Shown here: in pieces, positions 42,756 through 52,020 of the stretch
How positions within the stretch are numbered: the stretch's first letter is position 1
Layout: every line of letters begins with the position of its first letter
Assembly: GCF_004005945.1 (NCBI RefSeq)
Contig: NZ_SACS01000019.1
Coordinates: 1 to 64,000, forward strand
Length of the DNA: 64,000 nt
Origin: Rheinheimera riviphila
Lineage (GTDB): Bacteria; Pseudomonadota; Gammaproteobacteria; Enterobacterales; Alteromonadaceae
Reading direction: 5' to 3'
Program-made: the position numbers and the translations under genes
Notes under the pieces: generated by a model
What the model was told of the DNA's origin: nothing
Databases searched by the model: none
The model's input: the letters and a program-made list of their open reading frames with translations, nothing else

Positions 42756-44269
42756 TTACGGCATTATTGTTGTGTTGTGTTGCAGCCGTATCGGCTCAGA
42801 CGACCAATCCGCAAGAGTCGGCCACCACAACAGTTGCAAACCCAACCACAACGGCCGCCGATCACAATGCTCCTACCACAGGATCCAGTCAGGGGCTTAC
42901 CGAACTACCTGATTTATCAGCATCGAATCAAATACCGCTACTGGATAACCGCTTTCGGATTGATTATGAAGTTGACGAAATTACCTTGGTGTTTTTCCGA
43001 AAAAAGGGCACGCCTTCGGTGGTGCTGGTCAAACCTGATGGCAGTAAAGTGTATTCACGCACCGCCACTGAGCACCAGATGGAGTGGCACGACGATAAAA
43101 CCTACGACTTAATCAGAATTAAACAACCGACACCGGGTCCCTGGCAGGCCATTGGTACTATTTTGCCGGAAAGCCGGATTATGGTGTTGACCGATATTGA
43201 TTTAAAGGTCGATCCATTACCCACCGATATGATGGTCGGTGAGACGCTGAAAGTGACAGCCCGGTTGACCAACGGTGGCAAGCCGATCAATGCCAAAGAT
43301 TTTCGGGATGTACTCAAACTCGAAGTGTTGTTGATCAGTACCCAAAAAGCCGAATACGACAATAACAGTCAGACCGTGCTGGAATTCACCTCGTTTCAGG
43401 ATGATGGCAAAAACTTTGATGAAAGACCGCGCGATGCCATTTTTACCGGTGAGTTTAAACTGGATTTTCCCGCGGGTGAGTGGATCCCGAAGTACATCGT
43501 AAAAACACCACTTTATACCCGTGAACTGATGCAGGCGCCGATCCTGGTACAGCGGACGCCTCTTGCGTACAAGGTGGCTGAGGCGGCGGATGATGCAGGT
43601 CGTCATCAGTTAACTTACACCATCAAGGATGGTCCGGCCGATGGCAATACTGTGGCTTTTCAAGGCCGGATCCATTTTCCAAACAGTGAAGTCCAGAGTT
43701 TCACTGTGGGTGAAATGCCTGGCAATAGCCGGACATTGGCAATTGCGAACACAGGTGCTGGTACTTACCGCGTCGACAATATGATGTTTGGCCGCACCAA
43801 AGGTGGCCGTGAATTTGTGATGAGCTTGCCTGAATATACCTTCGAGGTGGTGGGGCCTAAGGTTGAGGTTCCAGACCCTGCTGCAACCGCAAAAGAGCCG
43901 GCCGTTGCTGCAAAAGATGTCCCTCCGGCAGCTGCCGCCACCAAAGCCCCAATATCAGAACCCGCAGTAGCGCCGGAAAAACCCTTCCCTGTTGGCTGGG
44001 TGATCGCCGCCAATGTATTAATCTTGCTGCTGGGTGGGGGCTCGGTGTTATGGATGATGAATGACAAAGCACGGCAGATGATCAGCATGTTACTGGCAAA
44101 ATTAAATCCGGCGGCGCTAATCAAACGTAAGAAATCCGGGGGCGCTGCTGATGCAACTGTGGGGGCCGTGTCGTCGTCACAGGCTGCGGCTACCGAGACT
44201 CCGGCTAAAAAAGCTCAAAAAAACAACGGCGGTGATGATATTTTAGATCTTTCATTACCGGATGATTAA
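42743..44269 (+). CDS. TIGR03503-type membrane protein
   Basis: A 508-residue protein with a signal peptide (MAKLITALLLCCVAAVSA), a threonine-rich segment, and a large beta-rich periplasmic part (IDYEVDEITLVFFRKKGTPSVVLVKPDG; WHDDKTYDLIRIKQPTPGPWQAIG). A proline/alanine-rich stretch leads to one membrane helix at about 419-440 (VGWVIAANVLILLLGGGSVLWMM), then a cytoplasmic tail ending DDILDLSLPDD. This matches the TIGR03503 family of Shewanella, Vibrio and relatives, with no known function. The GTG at 42743 follows AGGAGG and overlaps dnaQ, indicating coupled expression. Confidence 0.8.
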   Translation: MAKLITALLLCCVAAVSAQTTNPQESATTTVANPTTTAADHNAPTTGSSQGLTELPDLSASNQIPLLDNRFRIDYEVDEITLVFFRKKGTPSVVLVKPDGSKVYSRTATEHQMEWHDDKTYDLIRIKQPTPGPWQAIGTILPESRIMVLTDIDLKVDPLPTDMMVGETLKVTARLTNGGKPINAKDFRDVLKLEVLLISTQKAEYDNNSQTVLEFTSFQDDGKNFDERPRDAIFTGEFKLDFPAGEWIPKYIVKTPLYTRELMQAPILVQRTPLAYKVAEAADDAGRHQLTYTIKDGPADGNTVAFQGRIHFPNSEVQSFTVGEMPGNSRTLAIANTGAGTYRVDNMMFGRTKGGREFVMSLPEYTFEVVGPKVEVPDPAATAKEPAVAAKDVPPAAAATKAPISEPAVAPEKPFPVGWVIAANVLILLLGGGSVLWMMNDKARQMISMLLAKLNPAALIKRKKSGGAADATVGAVSSSQAAATETPAKKAQKNNGGDDILDLSLPDD

Positions 44270-44376
44270 GGATTAGCCAAATGCGCCAAAAAAGAGGTTG
44301 ACGGCCTATCGGCGAATCCGTATTATTCCCGCCGCAACGCAGCATACCCAATTGAAAATGCTGCTGTGCTTGGCGC

Positions 44377-44453
44377 GGAGCGGTAGTTCAGTCGGTTAGA
44401 ATACCGGCCTGTCACGCCGGGGGTCGCGGGTTCGAGTCCCGTCCGCTCCGCCA
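44377..44453 (+). tRNA. tRNA-Asp (GTC)
   Basis: A 77-base tRNA with acceptor stem GGAGCGG/CCGCTCC, encoded CCA end, D-arm AGTTCAGTCGGTTAGAAT, anticodon loop with GTC at 44411-44413 and T-arm GCGGGTTCGAGTCCCGT. All stems pair. It is identical to the next copy. Confidence 0.97.
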
Positions 44454-44522
44454 CTTCAGAAAGTTTCCTGTTAAGTTTACTTTTCAGGGTTTAAGCCAAA
44501 GAGCGCAAGCTCACTCCAGCGC

Positions 44523-44599
44523 GGAGCGGTAGTTCAGTCGGTTAGAATACCGGCCTGTCACGCCGGGGGTCGCGGGTTCGAGTCCCGTCCGCTCCGCCA
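44523..44599 (+). tRNA. tRNA-Asp (GTC), second copy
   Basis: Identical over all 77 bases to the copy at 44377-44453, with anticodon GTC at 44557-44559 and an encoded CCA end. The two are 146 bases apart start to start, and both are preceded by GCGC, so they are probably one transcript. Confidence 0.97.
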
Positions 44600-44637
44600 C
44601 TTTTACTGGAATAAGTAAAAAATTTCAGTAAAACATC

Positions 44638-44668
44638 AACCAGCCTTGTGCTGGTTTTTTTGTTTTTA
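44638..44668 (+). terminator. Terminator after the tRNA-Asp pair
   Basis: The arms ACCAGC and GCTGGT flank a five-base CTTGT loop and a long T-run (TTTTTTTGTTTTT) follows. It closes the tRNA transcription unit. Confidence 0.87.
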
Positions 44669-44704
44669 CACCCATACAGAAATTCCTGCGGGTACACATC
44701 GATT

Positions 44705-45049
44705 TCAGTTGCCGGAGTTTGCCGGAGCAAGTTTTAATGTCATACCGATGATCGCAAACAGTTTATTGACCGAGCGCATAGTAAGGTCTGCGCGGTCATT
44801 TTCAATATCGCTGATGGTTTGTCGGCTCAGTTTTACAAATGCACTGAATTCTTGCTGGCTCATTCCCAAAAGCTCAATTCTGATCTGTTTGGCACCTTTA
44901 CCCATGGATAGCCGATTTTCCGATAGTGCCTGACAAAGTGCTGCTTTGCGCTGCTCTAATTCACTTGGGCTGAATTCCGCAAGCACCGATCGTCTGACAC
45001 GTTGCGGTGGCTGAATGGTGTTTTTTGGGTCTGTCATCGTTTCCACCAC
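44705..45049 (-). CDS. hipB: HipB-like XRE-family antitoxin
   Basis: A 114-residue protein with a helix-turn-helix of the XRE/HipB kind at about 57-105 (IRIELLGMSQQEFSAFVKLSRQTISDIENDRADLTMRSVNKLFAIIGMTL). An N-terminal extension with FSPSELEQRKAALCQAL precedes it. It starts ten bases after the hipA-like gene on the same strand, so it is the downstream partner of a HipA toxin, the reverse of the usual hipB-hipA order. GTG at 45049 is the likeliest start, with an ATG four codons in. Confidence 0.82.
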   Translation of the reverse strand: MVETMTDPKNTIQPPQRVRRSVLAEFSPSELEQRKAALCQALSENRLSMGKGAKQIRIELLGMSQQEFSAFVKLSRQTISDIENDRADLTMRSVNKLFAIIGMTLKLAPANSGN

Positions 45050-45059
45050 GTTAAGTTGG

Positions 45060-46450
45060 TCATGGCAACAGTTGCCAACGTTTCAGGTTTTGGTCGAGTG
45101 ATTTGAAGCCCATAGCCGGCATATCCAGAATCAAAGCTGAAATACCGCGTGCAGCCAAGCGCTCACGCAGACCAACCAGCTTTTTAGCCAAGGCGATGAG
45201 CGCTTCAAAGATAGCTTCGCTTTCGGCTTGATCCTGGAATGACTCACACAGTTTGGGCCAGTTGACAGTGCTGGCTAATTGATAATCTTTGCTCCAGTTG
45301 GTCGCCCGGACTATGCCTTCAGGATCAGCTTTCATCGGCGCAAAATCAAACACCGGCGCCAGGCTAATATTATGTGGTGTTTTGATGATTGCAGTATTTC
45401 TGCCATGGTTGTCGCTGTTACCAAAACATAGATTCAATAGGTCTCGCTGCAGGTAGTCGGCGATGAAAGCGGTCTGATCAACAGGCTGGCCGCTTTGCTT
45501 TATTACGCGCAGTAAAGTTTGCAACACTTGGTGATGATCCAGATAGCTGCCGGTGTTTTATTGTGCAAGGAATAAACCGACTCCATTGCCAGTCGTTGCT
45601 GCATGGTACCGCAAGGTGTTGCTGTATCCATTGTCTGTGCACTGTGAGGCGATTCAAAACGTGGCCGGTCAAAACGTGGCAACCACAACGAAGGTGTATG
45701 AGTGCCTTCTTCGAGTTTCATCTGCTGTACATCGATAGTATGAATGCCTAGGGCATGCAGTTCCTGATAGTAATGATATTCTGCACGAAGGATTTCTTTA
45801 TCAATCTCAGTTCGCTGCCCCCGAGCGTATTTCACTAAAAAGTGCTGATCGGGATTTTGTTGATTATGCTGTAAAGGATCTAACCAAACCTCACCAGAGA
45901 GATTTTGGCGGATCAGCAATTTCGGGGCTTCACCGCCCGCGCCGGTTGCTCCACCAGAGATTGCCCCCATTTGGCGGGCATAATGCAAAAAATCAGCGTC
46001 TCGTTCGATAATATGTTGTGCAGAAAATCTGAGTTGCTGCAAAGACGTATTCAGTTGTTGCTCTGCAAACTGCACCGATTCTTTGATCCGCAAATGACCT
46101 ATCGGGGCTATTGTGCCGTGACGCAGCAGCTGAAAATCTTGTTCAGGTCCGGATAAATGTTCGAGCGCCAACTCTTTTACCCACAAACGACGGCCAGCAC
46201 CTGCCGGCATAATATCATCTAAAAATGCCGGCCATTGCGGATGCCGATATACTGCGAGTAATTCTATCGGCCACTCACAACACACCTGGTGAGCTGCAGT
46301 TTGTTGGAAATAGCGTGCGGTGAAAGCGCGGTTGTATGCAGCTTTGACTGGGCCAAACCGGCCTGCATCAGGTTTAGCAAACTCAAGCTGCATAGCATCC
46401 TGCCAGACACCGTCCAGATAAATCTGTAGACAAAGTTGCTGCATCGTCAT
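45060..46450 (-). pseudogene. hipA: HipA-family toxin kinase, frameshifted
   Basis: Two frames together make one HipA-like kinase. The first (46450 to about 45550) has RFGPVKAAYNRAFTARYF, SGGATGAGGEAPKLLIRQ (nucleotide loop) and the substrate region. The second (about 45550 to 45060) continues with SYLDHHQVLQTLLRV and contains GNSDNHGRNTAII and PVFDFAPMKADPEGI, where the catalytic and metal-binding aspartates lie. The frames meet near 45549-45551, at CCGGCAGC; one extra G there would restore continuity (NKTPGSYLDHH). As it stands the protein ends before its catalytic site, so it should be inactive. A sequencing error is possible. Confidence 0.85.
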
Positions 46451-46609
46451 CTCTAATGTATGTTTTTATATGCATTATTATGGAATAGTGCTTTTTAATG
46501 TCAAATTATTTAGGCAATACTCTATTTTTTTTCGAGTTTACGCCTATAAAAATTGGCGTTAGACAAACCAGGTATGAGACAGATGCAGCTGATTGTTCTG
46601 TCCAATCAC

Positions 46610-47833
46610 TCAGATGCCCGCCAGTTTCTCCAGCAATAACGAAAACGGTACCCGTTCTTGTTCAAGGCGAAGCGCCTGCGCCCAATAGTCGGTTTGTAGT
46701 TGGCCGAACAGTTGTTGTTCGGCAACAGTTAAACAGGGCAGTTCTTTGGCTTTATGCCGGCCGGAAGCAGGTTCTGTGCCCCATAATAATCGGCATTCCA
46801 GCAATGTTGTTTCGTCCATCAGTAGCGATTGGGTCTTTGGAAAATAACTTCGCAGTTGTGACAGCATGGCAAAACCATGACTGTCGATATCCCCCCAATA
46901 CCAGATCTGACAGGTAGCGAGCCAGGCAACTTGTTTCAGACTTTGAATGCCATAACCGAGGCCAAAAATGACCATGGCGTTATTTTGCGCCGGAAATGCC
47001 AGGCCATTGATTTTGTTTTCGGTAATAAACACCCTGTCGAGCAGCAAATCTAGCTTGCTAAAGTCGCTCAGCGGCAGAGCCAAATCAGTCAAACCGGCCA
47101 GGTCGTGGCTGAGCATCGGATCCAGCAGCCGAAAACGGATCATCGGCTCTGGATATCGTAAGCCAAAACGGCGTTCAAAGCCTCGTTCATCCCGAAGAGC
47201 AACGGTATCATCTATCGCATCATGTGGCAGGCAAACGTCCAGCAGGCAGGCAATAAGCGATTGATGCTGTTCAATAAATTTGGTGTCGACCGCCGGAATA
47301 TCCAGTTGACGCAGATATAAATCCGGCCTTGGCCGCGCCAGAAAATAGCGGCATACGGCTAACAACTGCGGCCACTTGCCCGGATAACGTAGCACTGCGG
47401 CAACATTTGGTGATTGTTCAAGCCAGGGCTGTAGTTGTGGCAGTTCGTGATGAATAAGCTGACAATCCTGCATAAACTGCCGCCAGGGACGAAGTTCAGC
47501 CACAAAGCGGGCAATGCTGTCATAGCTTGCAAACACCAGCGCCACCGGTAACCGTTGGCTGCCCATTTTGGCAAACTGAAAGTCCTGCTCTTCAAGCTGC
47601 ACGTCATTCATCGCACTGATAGCCGCGCGCAATTGACGCAACTCGTCCTGTAACATTGCAAAATCATGCAGCAATTGCTTATCGCTTAGGCGGCCAAAGG
47701 GCAGCCGAAACGGCAGTGCCGCAGGTTGAACTGGGTTTGGATCGGCCAGTAGCTGCAATAGCCAGGCTTGATGAAACCAGCCACTTTGCCATTTTTTCTG
47801 CACTTTTTGTTGCAGTGCTTTTAGCGAAAACAT
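46610..47833 (-). CDS. jetD: Wadjet protein JetD (nuclease subunit)
   Basis: A 407-residue protein with DUF3322 at the N-terminus and DUF2220 at the C-terminus. The toprim-like catalytic residues are visible in FITENKING (Glu272) and WYWGDIDSHGFAML (Asp315, Asp317). In Wadjet, JetD is the topoisomerase-VI-like subunit that cuts plasmid DNA after the JetABC motor has extruded the whole circle. Last gene of the operon, 85 bases after jetC. AAGGA precedes the start. Length matches the family. Confidence 0.93.
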   Translation of the reverse strand: MFSLKALQQKVQKKWQSGWFHQAWLLQLLADPNPVQPAALPFRLPFGRLSDKQLLHDFAMLQDELRQLRAAISAMNDVQLEEQDFQFAKMGSQRLPVALVFASYDSIARFVAELRPWRQFMQDCQLIHHELPQLQPWLEQSPNVAAVLRYPGKWPQLLAVCRYFLARPRPDLYLRQLDIPAVDTKFIEQHQSLIACLLDVCLPHDAIDDTVALRDERGFERRFGLRYPEPMIRFRLLDPMLSHDLAGLTDLALPLSDFSKLDLLLDRVFITENKINGLAFPAQNNAMVIFGLGYGIQSLKQVAWLATCQIWYWGDIDSHGFAMLSQLRSYFPKTQSLLMDETTLLECRLLWGTEPASGRHKAKELPCLTVAEQQLFGQLQTDYWAQALRLEQERVPFSLLLEKLAGI

Positions 47834-47918
47834 CCTCGTTCCTTGCTGCTGATCATGACCGCGCGCATATTAAAGACGCCTTTCACTGTAACGATGCTGC
47901 TCACTTGAACGGTATCGT

Positions 47919-50900
47919 TCACTGCATTGGCTCGGCGACAGGTTTTAACATCGCGGCGTAGCTTTGCCGTTGCTGCTGCGCGGCTAACTGACTGCGGTAT
48001 TCATCGATAGTCATATTCAGCACCATCGACCGGTTATTTTTCTGATCGACAAAATGCACGTGCTGCACATAATGTTCAATCACATCGAGCTTTTGCAGCG
48101 GTGTCACCAATAACAATTGCAGACCGAGTTTTTTAAACAGCTCCAGGCCAAAGCGGGTACTGTCTTTTGAGCCGCGGGCAAAGGCTTCGTCAATCACCAC
48201 CAGATTAAACCGGCGTTGTTGCGGATGTTGGCCACCGTCATCACCCACCAGCCGGTATTGCAGTAAAATTGCTGCCGCCAGGATCGAATAGGCCAGTTTT
48301 TCCTTTTGCCCGCCAGATTTGCCACCGGAATCGGAATAACATTCTTTGACGCTGCCATCTTCGCGATACCGCTCGTTGACGTTAAACAAATGCCAAAAGC
48401 GCACATCCATCACTTTTTGCGTCCATTTCGGCTCCTGCCGCATTTGTTCAATCAACGATTTTACCTGCTCAAACTTTTGTTCGGAGTACAGGCTGTCGTC
48501 GGTGCTGTTTTCAACACATTGTTTTAACCGCAGTTTAAACTCGCGAATTTCGACATCGGTTGACGGCACGTTATCGACTTCGATAAAAGTGCCGGGCTGA
48601 TAATCGAGGCCATGAAGCGACTGATTAATCAGCCGGATCCGCGCGTTGATTTCTTCTTCAGCGGTATCCAGTTTACTGCGAAACAGCGCCATCGCCTGGA
48701 TGGTGTCACGATTCAGCATTTCTTTAAAACGCGCTTCGTGCCGCGGTAAATCTTCTTGTCTGAGGCTATGCAGCATCGCCTGGTATTCAGGTAAAGCTTG
48801 AATGGACTGATCCAGTTCAGTGACGTCATTTGGGAACTGGTGGCCAAATTCAGCCATAGCTCTGATCATTTGTTGTTGTTTTTTATTGCGCTTTTCTTCC
48901 AAATGCTGAATTTTCTCATTCAGCTTGGTGCGAAGTAGTGACAACTGATTGGCCAACATAGTGATCTGTAGTTTATCGGCGGCACCATACTGCTGAAACA
49001 TCTCTGCTAAGGTCGGGAAGTACAGCTGTGGTGCTGCTGCGCTGATGTCGCCCAGCAACTGTTGCTGAGCGACCAGTAAACTTTGCACTGTGCTGATTTC
49101 TTCCTGCAGCTTGCCTGTGGCGAGCATTGTATCGTCACGCTGCACCCGGGTGTCGCGCTGCTGCGCTGCAAGTTCAGTGATCGCACTTTGCAGCAATGTT
49201 AACTGGGTCGAACTTTCGGCAAATTGTTGTTTTTCCTGTTGTAGTTCAGCAATGCGCTGAATTTGTGCCGGATAGTTGATTTGCTCAAAGCTCAGTTCAA
49301 AATTGGACAACGTCAGCGCCTGATAGCGCAGTTGTTCCTGCTGCTGTTTTTTGGCTGTTAACTTATCCAGCGCCTGTTGCCAGCGGCTAGCTTGCTGCTG
49401 GTTATGGCTGTACTGACTGGCCAGCAGTTGAATTTTTTCTTTATTGCTCCAGCCGAGTACATAACGGCTTTTATCCTGTAGCTGATGGCGGTCGTCTTTT
49501 TCATGCCGCTCCGGGCCAGATTTCAGTTGGCCGGCCAGCGTGATGGCTTTATCCGCTCGGCGAAAACTGGCTAAATCATCACAACACTGATACAAAAAAC
49601 GCTGAGTTAATTCCTGACTCAACCAAGGGTAAAAATGGCTGTCGGCTTTGATTTCCAGTTTCGCCGGCAACAAGCCCGCGGCCGCCTGGGCCGGTAACGC
49701 CAATTTTTGCGGGCGGATCCGGTAATAGACCAAGCGGGCGCCTAAGTGGGTTTGCTCAATAAATTCAGATACTTTGCTGTAAAGCTCATCCGGCACCAAC
49801 AAACTCAGCGCAAAATTATGCAGCACCCGCTCGACTGCACCTTGCCAGCGAACTTCGTTCGGTTTGACCTGCAGCAATTCGCCAACAAATGGCAAGGTAC
49901 TTTCGGCAATATCCAGCGCCTGACACAGTTGTTCGCGAATTTGCAGTTGTCTGGACGGAATGTTGGATTGACGTTTGTTTAACGCGCTAAGCTCCGTTGC
50001 CAGCTGTTGCTGCTCGAGTTGCTGCGTTCGCAACTGCTGCTTCAGCTCGTCAGTTTGCGTTTCCAAAGCGGTGAGACCGGCGCTGAAGTTATCAACCTGC
50101 AGCTTGGCGGCGGCTATATTCTGGGAAAAGATGGTGGCCGACAAGGTATCGGCAAGACCCAGCGCCTGCGCCAACTGCTGATACCGCTGATACTGGGTTT
50201 GTTTTAAATCCCGCTCTTTACCGGCGCGGTCAATGTCCTGTTGCAGTTGTTGTAAACGGCCGCCGCCTTGTTGCTGCAATGCTTGTTGTAACTCGCCGGC
50301 TTTGCTGTCTTGTTGTTGTTGCAGACTGCTAAGTTTTTCCAGTTCTTGTGCCAGTTTTACAGCATCCTGCTGTCGTTGTGCCAAACGAGTCTGATACAAC
50401 GGCACGGCTAAACTGGCGATATAAGGCTCGGCCAGTTCGCGGCAGTCATTAAAATGTTGTTTCTCGCGGGCGGCTTGTAAGGCTTCTTCACCAAATTTAT
50501 CTATGGGTGTCAGTAAATCTACCTTTTTTCGGGCATCGACCACTGCATCATGCAGGCGTTTTAAATCGTCGTAATTGCGTTCCAGTTCGACAATATGGCT
50601 CTCCAAATCAGGCGTTTCCAGCATGTTTTGCCGCACAAAATCGGTGACAGAACCGACCGATTTCATCGAAATAGTCTGGTTAAATAGCTCCAGGGCACGG
50701 CCGTCACTGCCAAGACCAAGCAATTTACTAAAAGCTTGTTGGTAAGCACCAAAACCTTCAAAAGTTTCCACAGCCTTTTTCTTCAGGGATTTTCGAAGAT
50801 CGGCGACTTTGCTGCCAAAACCAGAAAAATCGCCGCTAATGGTCAAAGCGCGTTCGGTGACAATAAACAACCGCCGCACTTTGCGCTCGCCGGGTTTGAG

Positions 50901-51347
50901 CCAAAGCACCTGCGCCAGACTGACCCATTGTTGAATGCCTTTGGCATAAAAGACCCCGAGCAACACCGAATAATGCTGATCTTTACGCAGGCCAACCGAG
51001 CGGGCGCGGCCTGAGGTTTCATCTTGTTGCGAGGTATAAAAACCGTGGAAATAAGATTCCAGCGACCGTTCTTTATCTTCAGCACCAGCTGCTTTGTTAA
51101 AGGCCAGTTTGCGGGTTGGCACCAATAAGGTGGTCAGGCCGTCAATTAACGTCGATTTGCCACTGCCAATATTGCCGGTGAGCAAGCAGTTGTCGCCGCC
51201 TGGGCTAATCTGCCAGATTTGCTGATCAAAAGTGCCCCAGTTCAGTACTTCCAGCCGCTGTAGGCGAAAACCGGCGAGCGCTGTGTGTTCAGCAGTTGGC
51301 GGAAATGTTGTGGCAATGTTGGCGGCTTGCGGGAACGGATTATTCAT
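47919..51347 (-). CDS. jetC: Wadjet protein JetC (SMC-like ATPase)
   Basis: A 1142-residue SMC/MukB-like ATPase. Walker A is GNIGSGKST at residues 58-66. Two long glutamine-rich coiled coils (about 290-460 and 620-920) flank a hinge-like region around 470-600. The ABC signature SGGQKEKLAYSILAAAI and Walker B FNLVVIDEAFA lie near residues 1020-1085. In Wadjet this motor extrudes loops on small circular DNA. Its start overlaps the jetB stop by eight bases, showing tight coupling. Confidence 0.95.
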   Translation of the reverse strand: MNNPFPQAANIATTFPPTAEHTALAGFRLQRLEVLNWGTFDQQIWQISPGGDNCLLTGNIGSGKSTLIDGLTTLLVPTRKLAFNKAAGAEDKERSLESYFHGFYTSQQDETSGRARSVGLRKDQHYSVLLGVFYAKGIQQWVSLAQVLWLKPGERKVRRLFIVTERALTISGDFSGFGSKVADLRKSLKKKAVETFEGFGAYQQAFSKLLGLGSDGRALELFNQTISMKSVGSVTDFVRQNMLETPDLESHIVELERNYDDLKRLHDAVVDARKKVDLLTPIDKFGEEALQAAREKQHFNDCRELAEPYIASLAVPLYQTRLAQRQQDAVKLAQELEKLSSLQQQQDSKAGELQQALQQQGGGRLQQLQQDIDRAGKERDLKQTQYQRYQQLAQALGLADTLSATIFSQNIAAAKLQVDNFSAGLTALETQTDELKQQLRTQQLEQQQLATELSALNKRQSNIPSRQLQIREQLCQALDIAESTLPFVGELLQVKPNEVRWQGAVERVLHNFALSLLVPDELYSKVSEFIEQTHLGARLVYYRIRPQKLALPAQAAAGLLPAKLEIKADSHFYPWLSQELTQRFLYQCCDDLASFRRADKAITLAGQLKSGPERHEKDDRHQLQDKSRYVLGWSNKEKIQLLASQYSHNQQQASRWQQALDKLTAKKQQQEQLRYQALTLSNFELSFEQINYPAQIQRIAELQQEKQQFAESSTQLTLLQSAITELAAQQRDTRVQRDDTMLATGKLQEEISTVQSLLVAQQQLLGDISAAAPQLYFPTLAEMFQQYGAADKLQITMLANQLSLLRTKLNEKIQHLEEKRNKKQQQMIRAMAEFGHQFPNDVTELDQSIQALPEYQAMLHSLRQEDLPRHEARFKEMLNRDTIQAMALFRSKLDTAEEEINARIRLINQSLHGLDYQPGTFIEVDNVPSTDVEIREFKLRLKQCVENSTDDSLYSEQKFEQVKSLIEQMRQEPKWTQKVMDVRFWHLFNVNERYREDGSVKECYSDSGGKSGGQKEKLAYSILAAAILLQYRLVGDDGGQHPQQRRFNLVVIDEAFARGSKDSTRFGLELFKKLGLQLLLVTPLQKLDVIEHYVQHVHFVDQKNNRSMVLNMTIDEYRSQLAAQQQRQSYAAMLKPVAEPMQ

Positions 51348-52020
51348 CCTGACTCTCCTGGTCGATAAGCTGTTGTTTTGAAGTTAACAGTTGCTGAAAA
51401 GTAATGATTTGTTCGGCGCTGATAAAGGCTTTTAAAATTCGTTGTACTTCAAATTCATCCGGGTGGTTGGGCAGGGCGGTGATAAATCCCATTTCAGCGA
51501 TTTTTTTGATTAATGCATCAAAGTCACGCAGTTGTTTGACTTCGTTGCTGACTTCTTCAGCGTAACTGCTCAGCCACTGCTGCATCTCTTGACGTTGCAC
51601 TATCAGTCGGGGCGCACTTTCTTCGCTGTCGTGTTCGGCCAGACGTTTACGCAGTGCCACTAACAACAGCGATTGGGAAAACGTTAGTTGCCGGCGGCTT
51701 AGTAACTTTGGTTTGTCCTGTTTGTCTTGGTCGTCCTCGTCGTTTTGTTGCTGGCGTAAAAAAGCATAACCTTCGCTGTCATCGAGCAGCAGGCTCAGGC
51801 CAATCGTTGCCAGGTAATCGCGGACTGTGTGTTGCTCCTTTTGCAAAAACTCCCAGCAAGGGCGATGACGCGACCGATACAGCGGGCCTTTTAATAACCG
51901 GATCAGCACCTCTGAGCGCAGGGCTTCGGGGCTCTGGTTCGTGATGTTTGGATTCGTGATGTTTGGGCTGGCTGCATGTTCTGCCGGGAACCGCGCAGTG
52001 GTTGTTGTTGGCTGTTGCAT
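51340..52020 (-). CDS. jetB: Wadjet protein JetB (DUF4194)
   Basis: A 226-residue protein of DUF4194, the MukE/kite-like subunit of the Wadjet motor: EVLIRLLKGPLYRSRHRPCWEFL, VRDYLATIGLSLLLDDSEGYAFLR and DALIKKIAEMGFITALPNH. The N-terminal 35 residues are low-complexity and asparagine/threonine rich. The ATG at 52020 overlaps the jetA stop as TGATG with GGAG at good spacing; a start at 52071 is possible but would overlap jetA by 52 bases. Confidence 0.92.
   Translation of the reverse strand: MQQPTTTTARFPAEHAASPNITNPNITNQSPEALRSEVLIRLLKGPLYRSRHRPCWEFLQKEQHTVRDYLATIGLSLLLDDSEGYAFLRQQQNDEDDQDKQDKPKLLSRRQLTFSQSLLLVALRKRLAEHDSEESAPRLIVQRQEMQQWLSSYAEEVSNEVKQLRDFDALIKKIAEMGFITALPNHPDEFEVQRILKAFISAEQIITFQQLLTSKQQLIDQESQDE

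Noticed and set aside
46450-46500. HipB operator in front of hipA
   Set aside because: The AT-rich stretch has only a partial dyad and lacks the TATCC-N8-GGATA pattern of known HipB sites.
46498-46917. Plus-strand gene opposite jetD
   Set aside because: It is antisense to the well-supported jetD gene and has no recognisable domain; a shadow of coding bias.
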